64,000 bases of DNA, from assembly GCA_024036415.1 (NCBI GenBank), contig JAMWET010001193.1, positions 62,001-126,000 on the forward strand. Reading direction: 5' to 3'. The stretch comes from Prochilodus magdalenae. Taxonomy: Eukaryota > Chordata > Actinopteri > Characiformes > Prochilodontidae. The notes beneath the pieces are model-generated. The model did no database searches, was not told where the DNA came from, and was given only the letters and a program-made list of their open reading frames with translations. Shown here one piece after another: positions 46,713-58,560 of this stretch. How positions within the stretch are numbered: position 1 is the first letter of the stretch; every line of letters starts with the position of its first letter. Position numbers and translations under genes: made by a program.

Positions 46713-48324
46713 CATCAGGCAGAGTATTCATAACTATTTCATGCAATAACTTTACATGAGGAAGCTTCTAGAAGCCTTAAACCTAGAGGTTCTCAGACAT
46801 CTTGTCCCTATCAATATCTCATTATGAATAATTTTGACTCTTGAATAATTCATTATTCATAACTGAATAATTCTTCTTTGACACTGTTCTCTAGAATGGA
46901 GCATTTCATTTTAATCCTGTCCACTCTGAATGCAATTAAACTCAAATTTAATTGTGTAGTATTATTGAAAATTTTTAATTTACATAACATTTGCATTGTT
47001 TTTAGCATGCTGACTGTCATATGAAACTTGATAAACATGACAAACAACACAAAAACTTTGGGCTGTTTTCATTTTGTCACAGCACATAAGGACATATGGA
47101 CAAACATATGGATGCTCAAATTGGAAGTCCAGAGTGACGGAAGTGGTGGGATTTGCTACATAGATACTGACACTAGATACTGACATGTATGTCTACAACA
47201 CACCAACCTATGCAGATAAGCTGGTAATGTCTGGACACACCAATTCGATCTGATTACTTGACAATAACAATGAGAAAGTCCTCTTAAATATTTCAAATCT
47301 GATTTGCCTGCAGTCTTAACATGGCCTAAGAGATCAGAATAAGAAAAGAAGAGGAACATTTTAGAAAAAAAGTTTCAGGAAGAAAAACAGATTTTAGAAA
47401 ATATTTTTAAAAGGTGAACAGTACATGACTCTCTTTTTTTTCTTTCTCTTTATATTGTTGAATTTATTTACATATGTTGATGACATTCATTCAGGAGGAT
47501 AATGGAGGTGATCTTATATATGTGTCCTGAATTTCCTTGTTGTCTATGTTGTATATGAAGATTCAAATAATCAGGTAAACTTCAAATGATCTTGTCTTTA
47601 TTGCCCACAACAATGAGATACAGAAATGTGAAACAAAGGCCTGCACACTGCTGATGGACCTGATGTGACTTGACTTTTTTTTATTGCATTAAAAAAGCTA
47701 TTTTGTGTGACCTGCAAAATTAGTGGCATACTGTGGCTATGTCTTCAGCACAATCCACACCTAGACATCAGTGACCTAATCATGGCCTGACGTCTTGGAA
47801 GAGGAGATACAGCTCTACAAGATGGTCGGGGGTAAATTTTAAGTTGTCAGTGCATAGAAAGTTAATACTTAATTGTGTGGTAAATGTTCAACTGTTTATT
47901 CAGATATTAGTTTCTTAAAACTTTAAGCTGTTTAGAAAGTCCATTATGTTTTTAGAGCTTGTAATAATTCAACTCTGGGTCTGGCTGAGTCTGGCACATA
48001 TGGTCTTTTCAAATGAACCCTTAAAGTTTACACTGTGACTTAGAGACTAAACATGACCTGCCAAATTGATCCAGAAACCTGTCAATCCAACAACAGGAAG
48101 AATGCATCTACTGGGCAGTGTGATTTCTCTTCAGGCCTACTGAAACAGAGGAAGGTTGAAGGAAAGTTTAGGTATACATATTGTTTATATGTTTAAATAA
48201 TCCATGACTCCACACAGGGCATGTTTTGTTCAAAGTTAAAGACAAACTAATAATTATTTTCAACAGCAGCACATGCAGCGAACATGTGAAAAGACTATGC
48301 CAGCAGGAACCACAGTGACAAATG
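46713..48324. other. Intergenic, nothing recognised
   Basis: 46725-46920 contains words shared with 54284-54480 (attcataactatttcat, tctctagaatggagc). The rest has no recognised gene or transposon. The GIMAP duplicate begins at about 48340. Confidence 0.4.
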
Positions 48325-48330
48325 TTCATT

Positions 48331-48979
48331 TCAAAACGTTTTAAAAACATTCTCACCCATGATGGTGTTACCTACGGCACTTTTGCCAACCCCAGTCTTC
48401 CCGATAAGGACTAAGCGCAGTGGTTCACTACCTGTAAGATAAATAAAAATGTTGGCCATCATGTGTATAATGTGATTTTTGTTTTTGTATGATCCTTCAC
48501 AATATATATGTGTATATATAAATTTCTCATCTTTATATATCAGCCAGTATATATATACGTGTAGTAGCTGTAATATTTATAATATTTCATATTTTCTTAT
48601 AGGAGATACACCTGAGTGCGGTTTATATCTTTATGTTATAACACATATACCTCCCGCCACATGCAGATATCACTATCAGTTACTCTATAGGTTATATATA
48701 ATACATCATCTCCACGAGTCAAATGCCAAAAAATAGTTCCTTTTGGAAGTACAATCATTAAAATAATAGTAATAAAAAAACATCAAATCATTTTACAAAT
48801 CATTATATACTTCAGAGTAGGCTGTAGATACTTAACGAACTAGCCAGCATGGACCCATGATGGTGTAAAACGGCCTGTTGCCACCCCAGTCTTCATGTTA
48901 AATTGCTCTTTGTCTGCTCAAATGAAAAAATTGTATTCAGATATTTCATAGACTCACCACTGAAAGCCGTGACTGCCAT
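48331..48979 (-). pseudogene. Truncated GIMAP (duplicate of the 24.2-kb gene)
   Basis: Minus-strand exon 1 (48979-48958, MAVTAFSG) has a gtgagt donor; exon 2 begins after a cttacag acceptor at 48431 and reads [20 protein letters not shown], then [12 protein letters not shown] and a stop at 48331-48333. This matches the intact gene as far as GENVFK, after which homology ends and unrelated sequence follows, so the G3-G5 motifs and C-terminus are lost. The 40-codon remainder is open and still has a P-loop, but a functional GTPase is impossible. The position of the ancestral start codon reads ACG, and an in-frame ATG lies just upstream. Confidence 0.8.
48854..48890 (-). pseudogene. Second degenerate copy of the GIMAP P-loop exon inside the intron
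   Basis: Within the intron of the truncated GIMAP, the plus-strand words 'cccatgatggtgt', 'cggc', 'ttgcca' and 'ccccagtcttc' occur in the same order as in the real exon 2 (48357-48402), with small gaps. It looks like a partial, older copy of the P-loop-coding part. Confidence 0.5.
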
Positions 48980-49039
48980 AGTAATGGTATGTTGGGAGTT
49001 TGTGCCTTTGCAAATGGTTTTTAATATGAAACTTTAATC

Positions 49040-49145
49040 TTAGGGATTTTATACTATCCTTTATGAGGCTGTGACTCCTCCTGTCATACACTCCTTCATG
49101 ATTGGACCGCTGTGAGGCGATGCTCTTTAGGACTATAAAGAAGCC
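49040..49145. promoter_or_regulatory. Duplicated divergent promoter interval, copy 2
   Basis: It keeps the arrangement of copy 1: minus-strand TATAAAA (49047-49053), word 'gtgactcctcctgtc', inverted CCAAT box (ATTGG, 49101-49105), plus-strand TATAAAG (49134-49140). TATA boxes are about 80 bp apart, 10 bp closer than in copy 1. The splice donor expected after the plus TATA box is destroyed (near 49196). Confidence 0.55.
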
Positions 49146-49199
49146 AACATATGTCACTATATTCTTTGCCTATTCCTGAGTTGACTTCAGAAAGATGAA

Positions 49200-50733
49200 T
49201 GTTGAGAATGTTGTGTTGTGTCTTGTGATCAGTGTTGGGCAAGCTAGTTTTTTTTTTTGGTTATTTTTGTGTTTGTAAAGCGTCCTTGGGTTTGTGAAAG
49301 GGGCTATAGAAGTGTTAACCATTCCTATTATTATTATTACCAAATACTAAAAGATAGATAAAAACTACAATGCAGCTAGCTACAGTGTCAGCTATATGGC
49401 TAAACTGGCATTGTCTAATTAAAATGACAATGAAATGCCATTGAAACAATTTTTTCTAATGATTAGTCATTAGATAACTCAGGGATATATACATGTCTGA
49501 TTGCAAGTTTGCTAACTAAATTTGTGTCTTTAAAAAGTAATTAAAGACTTTTAAAATGGTGTCAAATGCCAGTTTGATGTCCACTGGAAATGCCTTTTCA
49601 AGCCAGTGAACGGCATCTTAACGACGTCCTTCTTCATTACTGACAGATGCTGTAATTCGCCAGGCACTTGTGGTCTTGAACAGCTACATTTATATATATA
49701 GTCTAATGAAATAAACAAATAAGCATTTATCAACATCACCCCAACTCACTGACCCCAACACTGCTCTATATGCACCTAGACTTGTATAACGCTTTTAATA
49801 CAAGAGAACAAAAATGACTTGAATTTACTCCCACAACCTGTACTAACTGTACAGTAGGACAGCTGTAATGAAAACTCTTAGTCATTTTGTTTGACATATA
49901 AACCATATTTCTCTGTATAATCTTTATGGTGGTAAAAAAAGTTAAAAATTACATCCATGCCATCTGCTGGTGATTTACTCTTGGCTTCCCACTTTGCGTT
50001 CTCGTTAACAAGTTCAACAACATTAAACTACTAAAATTATAAAATATGTTGATTAACATGAACATTTTCAGTTTTTGCAGGATTTTTAAAAAGAACATGG
50101 CAAAAAAAAGAGGCTTTTGTATCCAATGCTGAAAATCACAAACTTTAAAGTATCTGCATCGGCATTGGTATCGAAGTATTATACTTGGTATTACTTGGTA
50201 TTGGACCCAAAAATTCAGTGGTATTGCACAACAGCAAAGTTTGACATCTAAGATTGAACCCGGAGGCAAGCAGGTCAAAGCCAACACTGACAGTGTTCAG
50301 GAATAAATTAAAAGAGACATGATTCAGCATGACATTAAAAATGCAGCCAGCTGCTTCCTAGAAACAGTACATTTTGCCCACCACTTTTGGAAATTAAGGC
50401 ATTTATTATTTGTCTTGGTAAAGGGTAGATGTGTATGTATTACAGCTCATTAACATAGTGACTGTGGACTATTAGACTATTGTAGACTGTAGTTTTTATA
50501 CTCCTCTACCTCCACCCCATGACATACTTCCACTAATAAAGCCCTCTTTCCCCAATATCGTCCCCCCACTGCCATTGTGCACCATACTCTATGCTAAATG
50601 TTTTAAATGCATGTTAATATGTGATAATCCAATAATGAACAACCTCACACCAAGTTTAAAATTTTAATGTAAAATTCTTTGGTTTTTTTTCCCAGAGATC
50701 CATTTCTTAATCTTTCTGTTCCATTGTGGTGCA
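49200..50733. other. Region matching the first intron of the two-domain GIMAP
   Basis: By position it corresponds to the intron at 25315-26416. No conserved open frame was found. It ends with a T-rich tract and acceptor (tttcccag, 50694) before the copy-2 coding exon. Confidence 0.45.
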
Positions 50734-52163
50734 ATGGCTTCTGGCATAAATAAGACGGGTGTTAAAGATTCAGTGCAGATTGTTTTAATTGGTGCTACTG
50801 GCTCGGGTAAGAGCTCCAGTGGAAACACAATTCTAGGCAAAAAACATTTCTTATCCAAAACTTCTGCAAAGTCAGTAACACTGCACTGCCAAAGTGCATC
50901 CGAGTTTATCAACAGTAAGCAGGTTACTGTGGTGGATACTCCAGGCTGGGACTGCACAGAACTTTCGAGCGATGAGGTTGGGAATGAAATACAGCAGACC
51001 TTACACAATCTCCAGGGACCATACTCTTTCCTCCTGGTCATACGGGTTGGTTCTGTGGAATCTGAACAAATTGGAAAAATCTGTGGACTCAAAAAAGTCC
51101 TTGGCTCTTCGTATTTAAAGCACACCACAATCTTGTTTTCACACAGCGATAACCTTGAGTTTAAGACCTTTGATGATTTTATTCAGGAAGGAGGAGAAAT
51201 GTTTCAGACCCTATTAAGGGATTGTGGTGGAAGATGCCATTATTGGAACAACAGGAATGAGAGATGTCATGAGGATGTGGAGAAACTCCTGCAGCATTTG
51301 AAATATGCAGAGCGATCGCCGGAGAAAAGGCAGAAGAGTAAGGCTGAAAGCCTTCTGGAGCAGAAAGAGAACCCAGTGGCTTTTGGCAAAAGGTTAAGAA
51401 AGGAAGATTCCGCTCCACAACAGTCCACTACACCTATCCAAGTTTTTTTCCTTGGAATGATCAAGATGGGGAAGACCTCAAGTATCCAGACTCTTCAAGA
51501 AAGAGGTGAGAAGGTTTAAGACAAAGATGTGTACAGTTACAGTTCAGCTGGACTCAGACTGCGGCTGATAGACTCTCCTGGCTTTGATGAAAAGGCAGAA
51601 GAAATTCGGGAGGTTATCTCCATGGTGTCCAGTTCTGGACCCCATGTCATTGTTATAGTGATGAGTGTCGGCTACTTCAGTCCAGCAATAAGGAGAACCA
51701 TGCAGCATGTTCAAGATTGTCTAGGGAAGAATGCTACCAAACACACAATGATCCTTTTCACTGGAAAGGACAATCTGGAAGGCACACCTATTAAAGATTT
51801 CATCAAGCAGAATGCAGACCTCCAAGCTCTCGTGAGGAAGAATGGGAACAGATTTCACACGCTGAATAACAGAGACACCAGCGATCAGAGACAAGTAGAT
51901 AAACTCTTGCAGAAGATCGCCAGCATATATGAGGAAAATCTGGGAGAATCTTACAAACCAGAGAAAGCACATTCGGATCCCAATAATGAGAAAGGTACAC
52001 GTTACAATACCAAATAAATAAGATGAGAACTTAACACATTTAGGTGTACGACATTTGTCTAACTATTAATCAATTATTTATTTTTGTTCCAACAGGAGAG
52101 CTGGAAAGATCGAGCAACCCCTTCAAATATATATATACATATTTCAGAAATTTTTATAATTAA
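50734..52163 (+). pseudogene. Two-domain GIMAP, copy 2, with one in-frame nonsense codon
   Basis: Exon 50734-51994 has the same frame throughout, except a TAA at 51517-51519 where copy 1 has TCA (Ser272). The last exon 52096-52163 (acceptor ccaacag, phase 1) ends in FKYIYTYFRNFYN and TAA. Upstream of the stop: P-loop GATGSGKS, DTPG, a degenerate FSHSDNLE, and a complete second P-loop GMIKMGKT. Downstream: DSPG, FTGKDNLEG, HTLNNRD. No other frameshift is seen, so the disabling change is recent, or a sequencing or allele difference. Translated as is, it would give 261 residues: one full G domain plus the start of the second. Its C-terminal exon differs completely from copy 1. Either a very young pseudogene or a truncated isoform. 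Confidence 0.75.
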
Positions 52164-53007
52164 TGTTTAAAACAACATTGAAAATGACTGATTGCTGGAA
52201 AATATTGTGCTTTTTGTGTGTGTGATTTTTACTTTGAATTCTTTATTTGTACAAATCAGGTAATGGTCTCTTTCCCTGCTTGTTAAAAATCTTTGAAGTA
52301 TCTGTACAGGTTCTGCTAAATGTATATGTAAATGTATAGATAGTGTGTGTTGAATCCACTGATAATGTCTGCATAAGTCTGTCGGCAGCATAGAGGCAAC
52401 TAAGAGTGCACCTCATATCTTTAACTGTGCTTGCTTGTTTCCTTCCTTGCAATGTTGCTCATGTCTTTGCTCCTCTGAGGACGTGAAAAAGAGATGCAAT
52501 GATGCCAAACGACCCAAGTGAGTGTTTTAATGATTTTAATACTTACGATATGGATGTTTCTTTGATTTAGTTATACTACTTTCCACTTCATTAAGAAGCA
52601 AGTAGAACAAACAACAAATACAATACATATTAAAACCTTATACTATACGGCATGAAGTTTACATATATACTGTATATATCATACATTGTTAAATTGGCAT
52701 GTATGTTCATATAAGACATGAGACAATAAAAGTTGAATATATAAGGAAAATTCGTATGTGCTAGTATATGCCATGTATTTAAAATCTATATTTCCAATTT
52801 TTAATGTCCCTTCAGGAGGAAGATCAACTGTACGACAGACCTTTGTCACATGCTGCAATAGAAAAAGTCATCATTAGCCTGGAAGCTTTATTCCTCCTCT
52901 GTTCTCGATTCCTCCAAGTGCATTTAAAGTGAAGAAATGTCAGTTTATATATCAGTTAAATATCAGCTTTGAGATCCATCCTTAAACGATGATTGAATGA
53001 ATGACTG
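52164..53007. other. Probable 3' UTR/downstream region of GIMAP copy 2
   Basis: No domain-bearing frame. AT-rich with a (ta) run at 52128-52136. Confidence 0.4.
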
Positions 53008-53215
53008 TTATGAGCACCACCATGTGGACATATGTTGAAGTTCCTGATTAAAACTGCAGTAATGTTAAAGTCTCACTAGATGGCTGTATGGTTTGCTCTC
53101 CTGGTGCTGAGGTTTCTTTGAGGGACGTGGCAGCTCTCACTGACTCTGCCCTCTATTGTTTATTCTACTGTATAACCATCTAATTTTCTTTCTGCCGGGT
53201 TGTTTATCCATTCCC
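53008..53215 (+). repeat. 3' flank of the duplicated GIMAP unit, copy 2
   Basis: Ordered matches to 28085-28285 (gccatgtggacat to tgtttatccatt) mark the right edge of the duplication as far as I can follow it. Confidence 0.8.
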
Positions 53216-53369
53216 GAGAAAAGTAGACATCCCACCAGTTATCCTGGTGTTTGCTGTGAGTTGTTTCGGTTCTGTATTTACAATCATCTTCAAGAATTAA
53301 ATAGAACCACTTTATATGATTGTGTTTGAGTTCATGTGTGCATGTATAAACATCAGACACTCTCTCTTC

Positions 53370-53427
53370 CTCTCTCTCTCTGTCTCTCTCTACCTCCACA
53401 TTCCATCATAGTAGATACAATCCAGTG

Positions 53428-53474
<47 letters not shown>
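53370..53474. repeat. Tandem block with (CT)n microsatellite
   Basis: A CT-rich tract (53360-53390), the phrase 'tacctccacattccatcat', then (CT)22 (53431-53474), followed by 'acacctccacattccatca' again, so the flank itself is duplicated. Confidence 0.9.
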
Positions 53475-53476
<2 letters not shown>

Positions 53477-54984
53477 ACCTCCACATTCCATCAGGCTCCA
53501 AACATTCTCCCTCCTGGAAACCCACAAGCAAGGGGGCAGGAAACACACGCACGCACGCACACACGCACACAGGCAGAGTGAACAAAAGCCATTTAAACAC
53601 CAGCCACAGAAACACCAACATGTGCTGCAACGCTGCTTTTCCTGTTTAGATAATGTGTGCACATAATGTACAAATGTCTCAGTCTGGTGTTTTTTTACCT
53701 TTACCTGCTGACGCTGCAGATGTTTTCCCTGCTGCTGATGTACTGACTGACACATTGTTATGAGCGGAGGTCACAATCTGAATGAAGTTGTGTCTGTCAT
53801 ATTTAAAGGGCTTTAATTGTTCAGTAGGTGTTAAATTTAAATGCACAGTTATGGCATAATAGCTGGAGACTTTAAGTGCACAGTGTACAAGGAGCCGTGC
53901 ATTGCCCCAGTCAAACGGGGAAAAGTGGGCACAAGGAATAGGACAATAATAAACAAACTTCTAATAAATTCCTATTACATTAACATCTATAGAAGCTAAA
54001 CGCTTTAAAGAGGAATGCCACCCTCTTTTAAAAAAAATCTGAATAATTCAGTCACTAAGATGTAAACAAAGCCATTTAGAGTAGTTGTTGTGAAAATGTC
54101 ATTGGAGAGAAACTTGCCAAGTCAAATGGGAACCAAGGGTCAACAATGTATACAACACAAATACAGCCAATTTATTTACTGTCCAAAACCACCAGTGAAC
54201 CTACACATGCCTTCTGAGTTTAAATGTTATATAATGATAATGATGGAATGTTTTTTGCCTTGTGTCAGACATAAAACAGTATATTCATAACCATTTCATT
54301 ATACAGTATATTACTTTATATTGCAATTATGTGCATTGCTGTTCATTAAAATCCCAGAAATCTGTTTTTTATCACCACTGTAAACAACTCTGACTCAACA
54401 AGTTTCTCTAGAATGGAGCTCTGAACTGCTTTGTGTACATTTTAACCCTTTAATTATGCAGTTTGTTTATTATTTTTTTTATTTGGAGTTCCCTTTAACA
54501 GTCTCCTATTACTGTTACTGTTTTTAGCCTTACATTCTGAAGTGCAGTAGGTCCTGCAGAACTGAGAGTGAATAGCACTTTCAGATGATTAGTCAGAGAC
54601 CACATACTCCTCCACCGCTGAGTCAGTCATTATGCCCATAAGTGTGTTCCTATGGTGACCCAGCCTGACCTGAGAGGATAAACTGCATCCATGTGCAGCT
54701 CAAGCTCCTCCTTACACGCCTTAATTGAGCAGCAACTCCTCGAACACACCTCTCACGCTACACCTCCACATGAACCATTCATGTGGAGTGCAATGCACAA
54801 GACCAACACAAGAAGTACAAACTGGGAAAACAGAAGAGAAGCATCTGGGAGCAATTACAGGGACATGATGTAAACAATCAAAAAATGTCTTTAGAGCAAT
54901 GCCAAACGAGGATGGACAAAGTAGGAAGATGTTCGTCTAAGCTAAGAACAGTTTTAGAACCTGTATTTTTGAAAGTGACGGTGT
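53475..54984. other. Intergenic with repeat fragments
   Basis: Contains the 54170-54300 segment shared with 44.7/46.7 kb. Short frames (54691-54986) lack domains. Confidence 0.4.
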
Positions 54985-55165
54985 GAAAACAAACATCCAC
55001 CCAACAACATCCTGTGGGCAGCATCATGCGACAGGGTTTAAAAATTCCAGTAGCGGTGCTGTATGTAATCCACTCATCCCAGCAGAACACTAGCTCATCA
55101 CTGCAGTGCTGAGAACGATCCACCACCCAAATAATATCCGCTCTGTGATGGCCCTATAGGGGCTA
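54985..55165. repeat. Dispersed fish repeat, related to 63060-63250
   Basis: Words 'cctgtgggcagcatcatg', 'agaacgatccaccacccaaa' and 'atccgctctgtgatgg' are typical of a high-copy repeat I remember from otophysan fish. Class unknown. Confidence 0.55.
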
Positions 55166-56016
55166 ATGAAAGGGGCTAATGAAACAAGCAGGGAAACTAT
55201 TGGACTACAATCTGTAATCGTATATATGAGGATATATGCAGGTAATACAGGAACTGTTTTTAATGTACAGCTCTGAAAATCAGCAGACATAAACCAGAGA
55301 ATCGGATTGTGCAATCCTCCCGTCTTTATCTGAATTCTGAGATTTGAGCTGCTTAATGTCAAAATAAAAGCTGAATAAATCTCAGAGGCTCAAGACAACA
55401 TGAAAATTCCACAGTGTCTAAGAAACTTATGACCTGGAGAGGCTGCCAAAGGCCGGGTGGGGAATGGAATCTTAATGCTAGTGTTCCCATCAGCTCCCTC
55501 ACAGACACTCTGTCCTCCCTTAATTCTCCCCTCTTTTATACCATGTGACGCTCTCATCTGCTCTTCTGTGTGGAGCATTTCCCTTTTTCCTCCCATTTCT
55601 TCTCTCCTTGTTTCTCCACGGCCAGTCTTTGGGGAGTAGTGGAACGTTCTCCATCTGCCATCCCTAACCACTGTGTTTATGGTGCGTGTGTGTGAACTGC
55701 CACGGTTTGCACAGGAAACACAATTAGTGTTCAGCTCTGTGCTGAGTCAGTTCTGCGCTGGGATTGAAATAGGTGTATTATTCACGTAAGGTATTCATTT
55801 AAAGTAGCCACAGACACCACACCTATACAACCAAAATGATTAATGTACATTAACAAATCAGGGAGTCATTCATGAATCAAGTCGGATTCATGGACAATTA
55901 AAACTGAGAACAGCTTTTTAATGAACTTCATATGTGGTTTCATAGAACTGCATTTATGTTTTTATGGCCGGAAAATAGAGTTACAGATACATACAGACCT
56001 ACAAGCTGTGGTCAAA
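55166..56016. other. Intergenic, nothing recognised
   Basis: 55390-55671 is T/C-rich with open frames on both strands but no domain. Confidence 0.4.
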
Positions 56017-56051
56017 CACAAACACACACAGACACACACACACACACACAC
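56017..56051. repeat. (CA)n microsatellite
   Basis: CA run interrupted by one GA unit. Confidence 0.95.
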
Positions 56052-56554
56052 TTCCATACCACAATTGAGCCATTTGGTAAATTCCATTGGAGCACATGGT
56101 AGAAAAAGAACTCTGCAGCAGAACTCTCTCCAATTTTCTCTGTTTTATAGTAGGAATCTATATAAAAAGTATAAGCAGTCATCCACCATCACCCAGAGCA
56201 ATATGTTCCCACTGGATTCAAAACACTAAGAAGCCCGAAAACCACACAACACATTGTCTTCACTCCAGTGCGGACTGCCAGCAGGTCAGTTCTCTCTGAA
56301 AATGATTAAACCTTGTGTTTATATCACACACTTAGTCTCCACTTGGAGCATGCAGTCCTCCACAAGCAACAATACATTCCTGCCCTTCTCTTCCTCTGAG
56401 AAAATAATCAGTCAGTGTCCCTCTAAAAGAGTCCATGCACTGCAGAGCTATCATTTAGCACTGGCTTTTGTTCTAGCAGGGTTTGAGCTGAAGGGTAGTT
56501 TGGACTCTAACCTCTGTATACTAGCTAGAACACATGGATGTAGACAACAAAGGA

Positions 56555-56600
56555 CCTTTGTAAGCCGCTCTGGATAAGAGTGTCTGCTAAATGCAGTATG
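56555..56600 (+). repeat. SINE/LINE 3'-tail fragment
   Basis: The phrase 'tgtaagccgctctggataag', continuing 'agtgtctgctaaatgcagta', is the conserved 3' tail shared by many fish SINEs and their partner LINE. Compare 59523-59600. Confidence 0.75.
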
Positions 56601-58066
56601 TGTAGATTTACTGTACATTAAATCAGCTGTAACCCCAAAGTGTATCATACTGTCTTGGAAACTGGACAGTTAGAATCACTGTCAGTATAGTATATCCCAC
56701 TTTAGAACACTGTTTCAAAACTTATAAATCATCTTCCTTGTAGTCTGTAGAGGATCCCAACATTTGAGTTCTTCAACCTAGAGATGCCAAAACAACTGAA
56801 AAAGGAGATTTAATCGTCACATGGATGGTGGATGAAAACTGATCTATACAAAATGATAGAACAAAAGGCAGCAGGCATGGTTTTCTATGCAGTAGTTTAA
56901 TGGCTTGCTAATGTAGGATGTAAAACGTTGAGTTAAGAGTCTCTGTAGCAACCCCAGCTGAATAACGGGCCACTCGGAAACCGATGGTTCATGAAGATTT
57001 ATTCCTTTTAGTTACAAAATCACCATAAGCCTAAGGTTTTTGAGGTTAACTTCTGTAAAGTATGCATGTAATATATTTAATTTGATTTGTTCCACCTGCT
57101 TTGCATGCTGTAAATCAGATCACAGATGCTTTAAAAGAGAATTTCACAATTGGTTTTCCAAATGTTATGCTAAATGAAGTGATTTTCACAGTGGTGGTGA
57201 TAGGAACCAGATGTCTGAACACCATCCAAGATATCTAAAAGCGACCCCACTAAATATTACAGCACAAACTCTTTACTAATATATTGCATAATGCCTGACA
57301 CATTGCTTCATGATAATGTTTATGCATATTATTTAAAGTTTAGCATATTCTTTAAAATCACTTTATGGCAAACAGTTACATGCATGTTAAAATAGTAAAA
57401 TAGTTATATTTTATATTAGTTATATATTATAAAAAGTTATAATTGTGTATTGTGACACTTGGGTCCCACCAGAAACACTATAAAGAAATCAGAGCTGGCA
57501 AAAGCACAGCATCCCATTCTGAATGGCTGTTTACCTCACCATGACAGAATCTTTCTCTACATTTTACAATTCTCTACTAAATCCTGTGCTCAGGTTTACA
57601 ACAAGTAGATGAAATAAGAATAAAGTGTTTGACTGAAATTATATTAATATGTTCAATGGAATATTACGTAGGTTTTTGACCCAGAAACTTCTTTGACTAC
57701 CCCTCTACTGTGCCCCATGTGTTGTGTACTGTCGATCTTAGTTATAAACTTAGATTATTTCTAGATTATTCCTATGGTTACCTCAACTGCTACTAGGGTT
57801 TGCATTTTCACTTTCATCTGCAAGAATCTGAGTTATTGAACATTACATCGTATACTGGGCTACCTCAATGGGGAATTTTTTATAAATAAGAAATGTATTG
57901 CTCTAATTTCAGTTAACCAGAGACAAGCTATTATAATCGCTGCATTAGACTGAATCATTAATGTATGCTTATTATAGTGTGAGTACTAGAGTAGAGTTAC
58001 TGGCTTTAGAAGTGTTCAACAGATGCAGCTTTTGTATGATTTTACAATCCTGGAACACATAAATGC
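56601..58066. other. Intergenic, nothing recognised
   Basis: AT-rich; no gene recognised. Confidence 0.4.
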
Positions 58067-58070
58067 ACGC

Positions 58071-58126
<56 letters not shown>
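58067..58126. repeat. (CA)n microsatellite, about 26-30 units
   Basis: Near-perfect CA run with two CG interruptions at the left. Confidence 0.95.
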
Positions 58127-58129
<3 letters not shown>

Positions 58130-58329
58130 ACAACTGCCCTAAACACCACATCAACATTGCCAATAACTGTCATGGAGTGAATGAGAGCGGGTCATCTTTA
58201 GTGACGAGCCTCGCTTTTATCTTGGTGGAGACAACCAACAAATTTTTATGTGAGGCATCAAGATGCACATGTCATGCATCACACATTCAGAAGACCTGGT
58301 GTCACTCCACCTCCACCCCTACTGCAAAA

Positions 58330-58560
58330 TCTGCAGAAACTGTGAGAATATTGAAGTTGCATGGGATAGATTATCACAGGCCACCATTAGGCATCTCTAG
58401 CCTCTGGCATGTTCCGTAACCAAACATGTTGGCCCAACACTATACTGAGAGACACTACTGAGTAACTAAATAAACATTGCCCATATCAGTCTAAATTTAT
58501 CATCATTTATTGTTCCCAGGAACTTCTTTCTAGGTGCAATGACTCTTTTGAAGCTGAGTG
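58330..58560 (-). repeat. Dispersed repeat, inverted partner of 23038-23215
   Basis: See 23038-23215; the minus strand here carries the same ordered words. The segment also holds 'ctgagagacactactgagta', matching 'cagtagtagtgcttctcag' in the other copy. Confidence 0.6.

Noticed and set aside
51529..52017. Separate small GIMAP gene starting after the stop
   Set aside because: It is in frame with and continuous to the upstream exon and matches the second half of copy 1; one nonsense codon explains the split.
53390..53755. ORFs with RERERE runs over the CT microsatellite
   Set aside because: Product of the dinucleotide repeat only.
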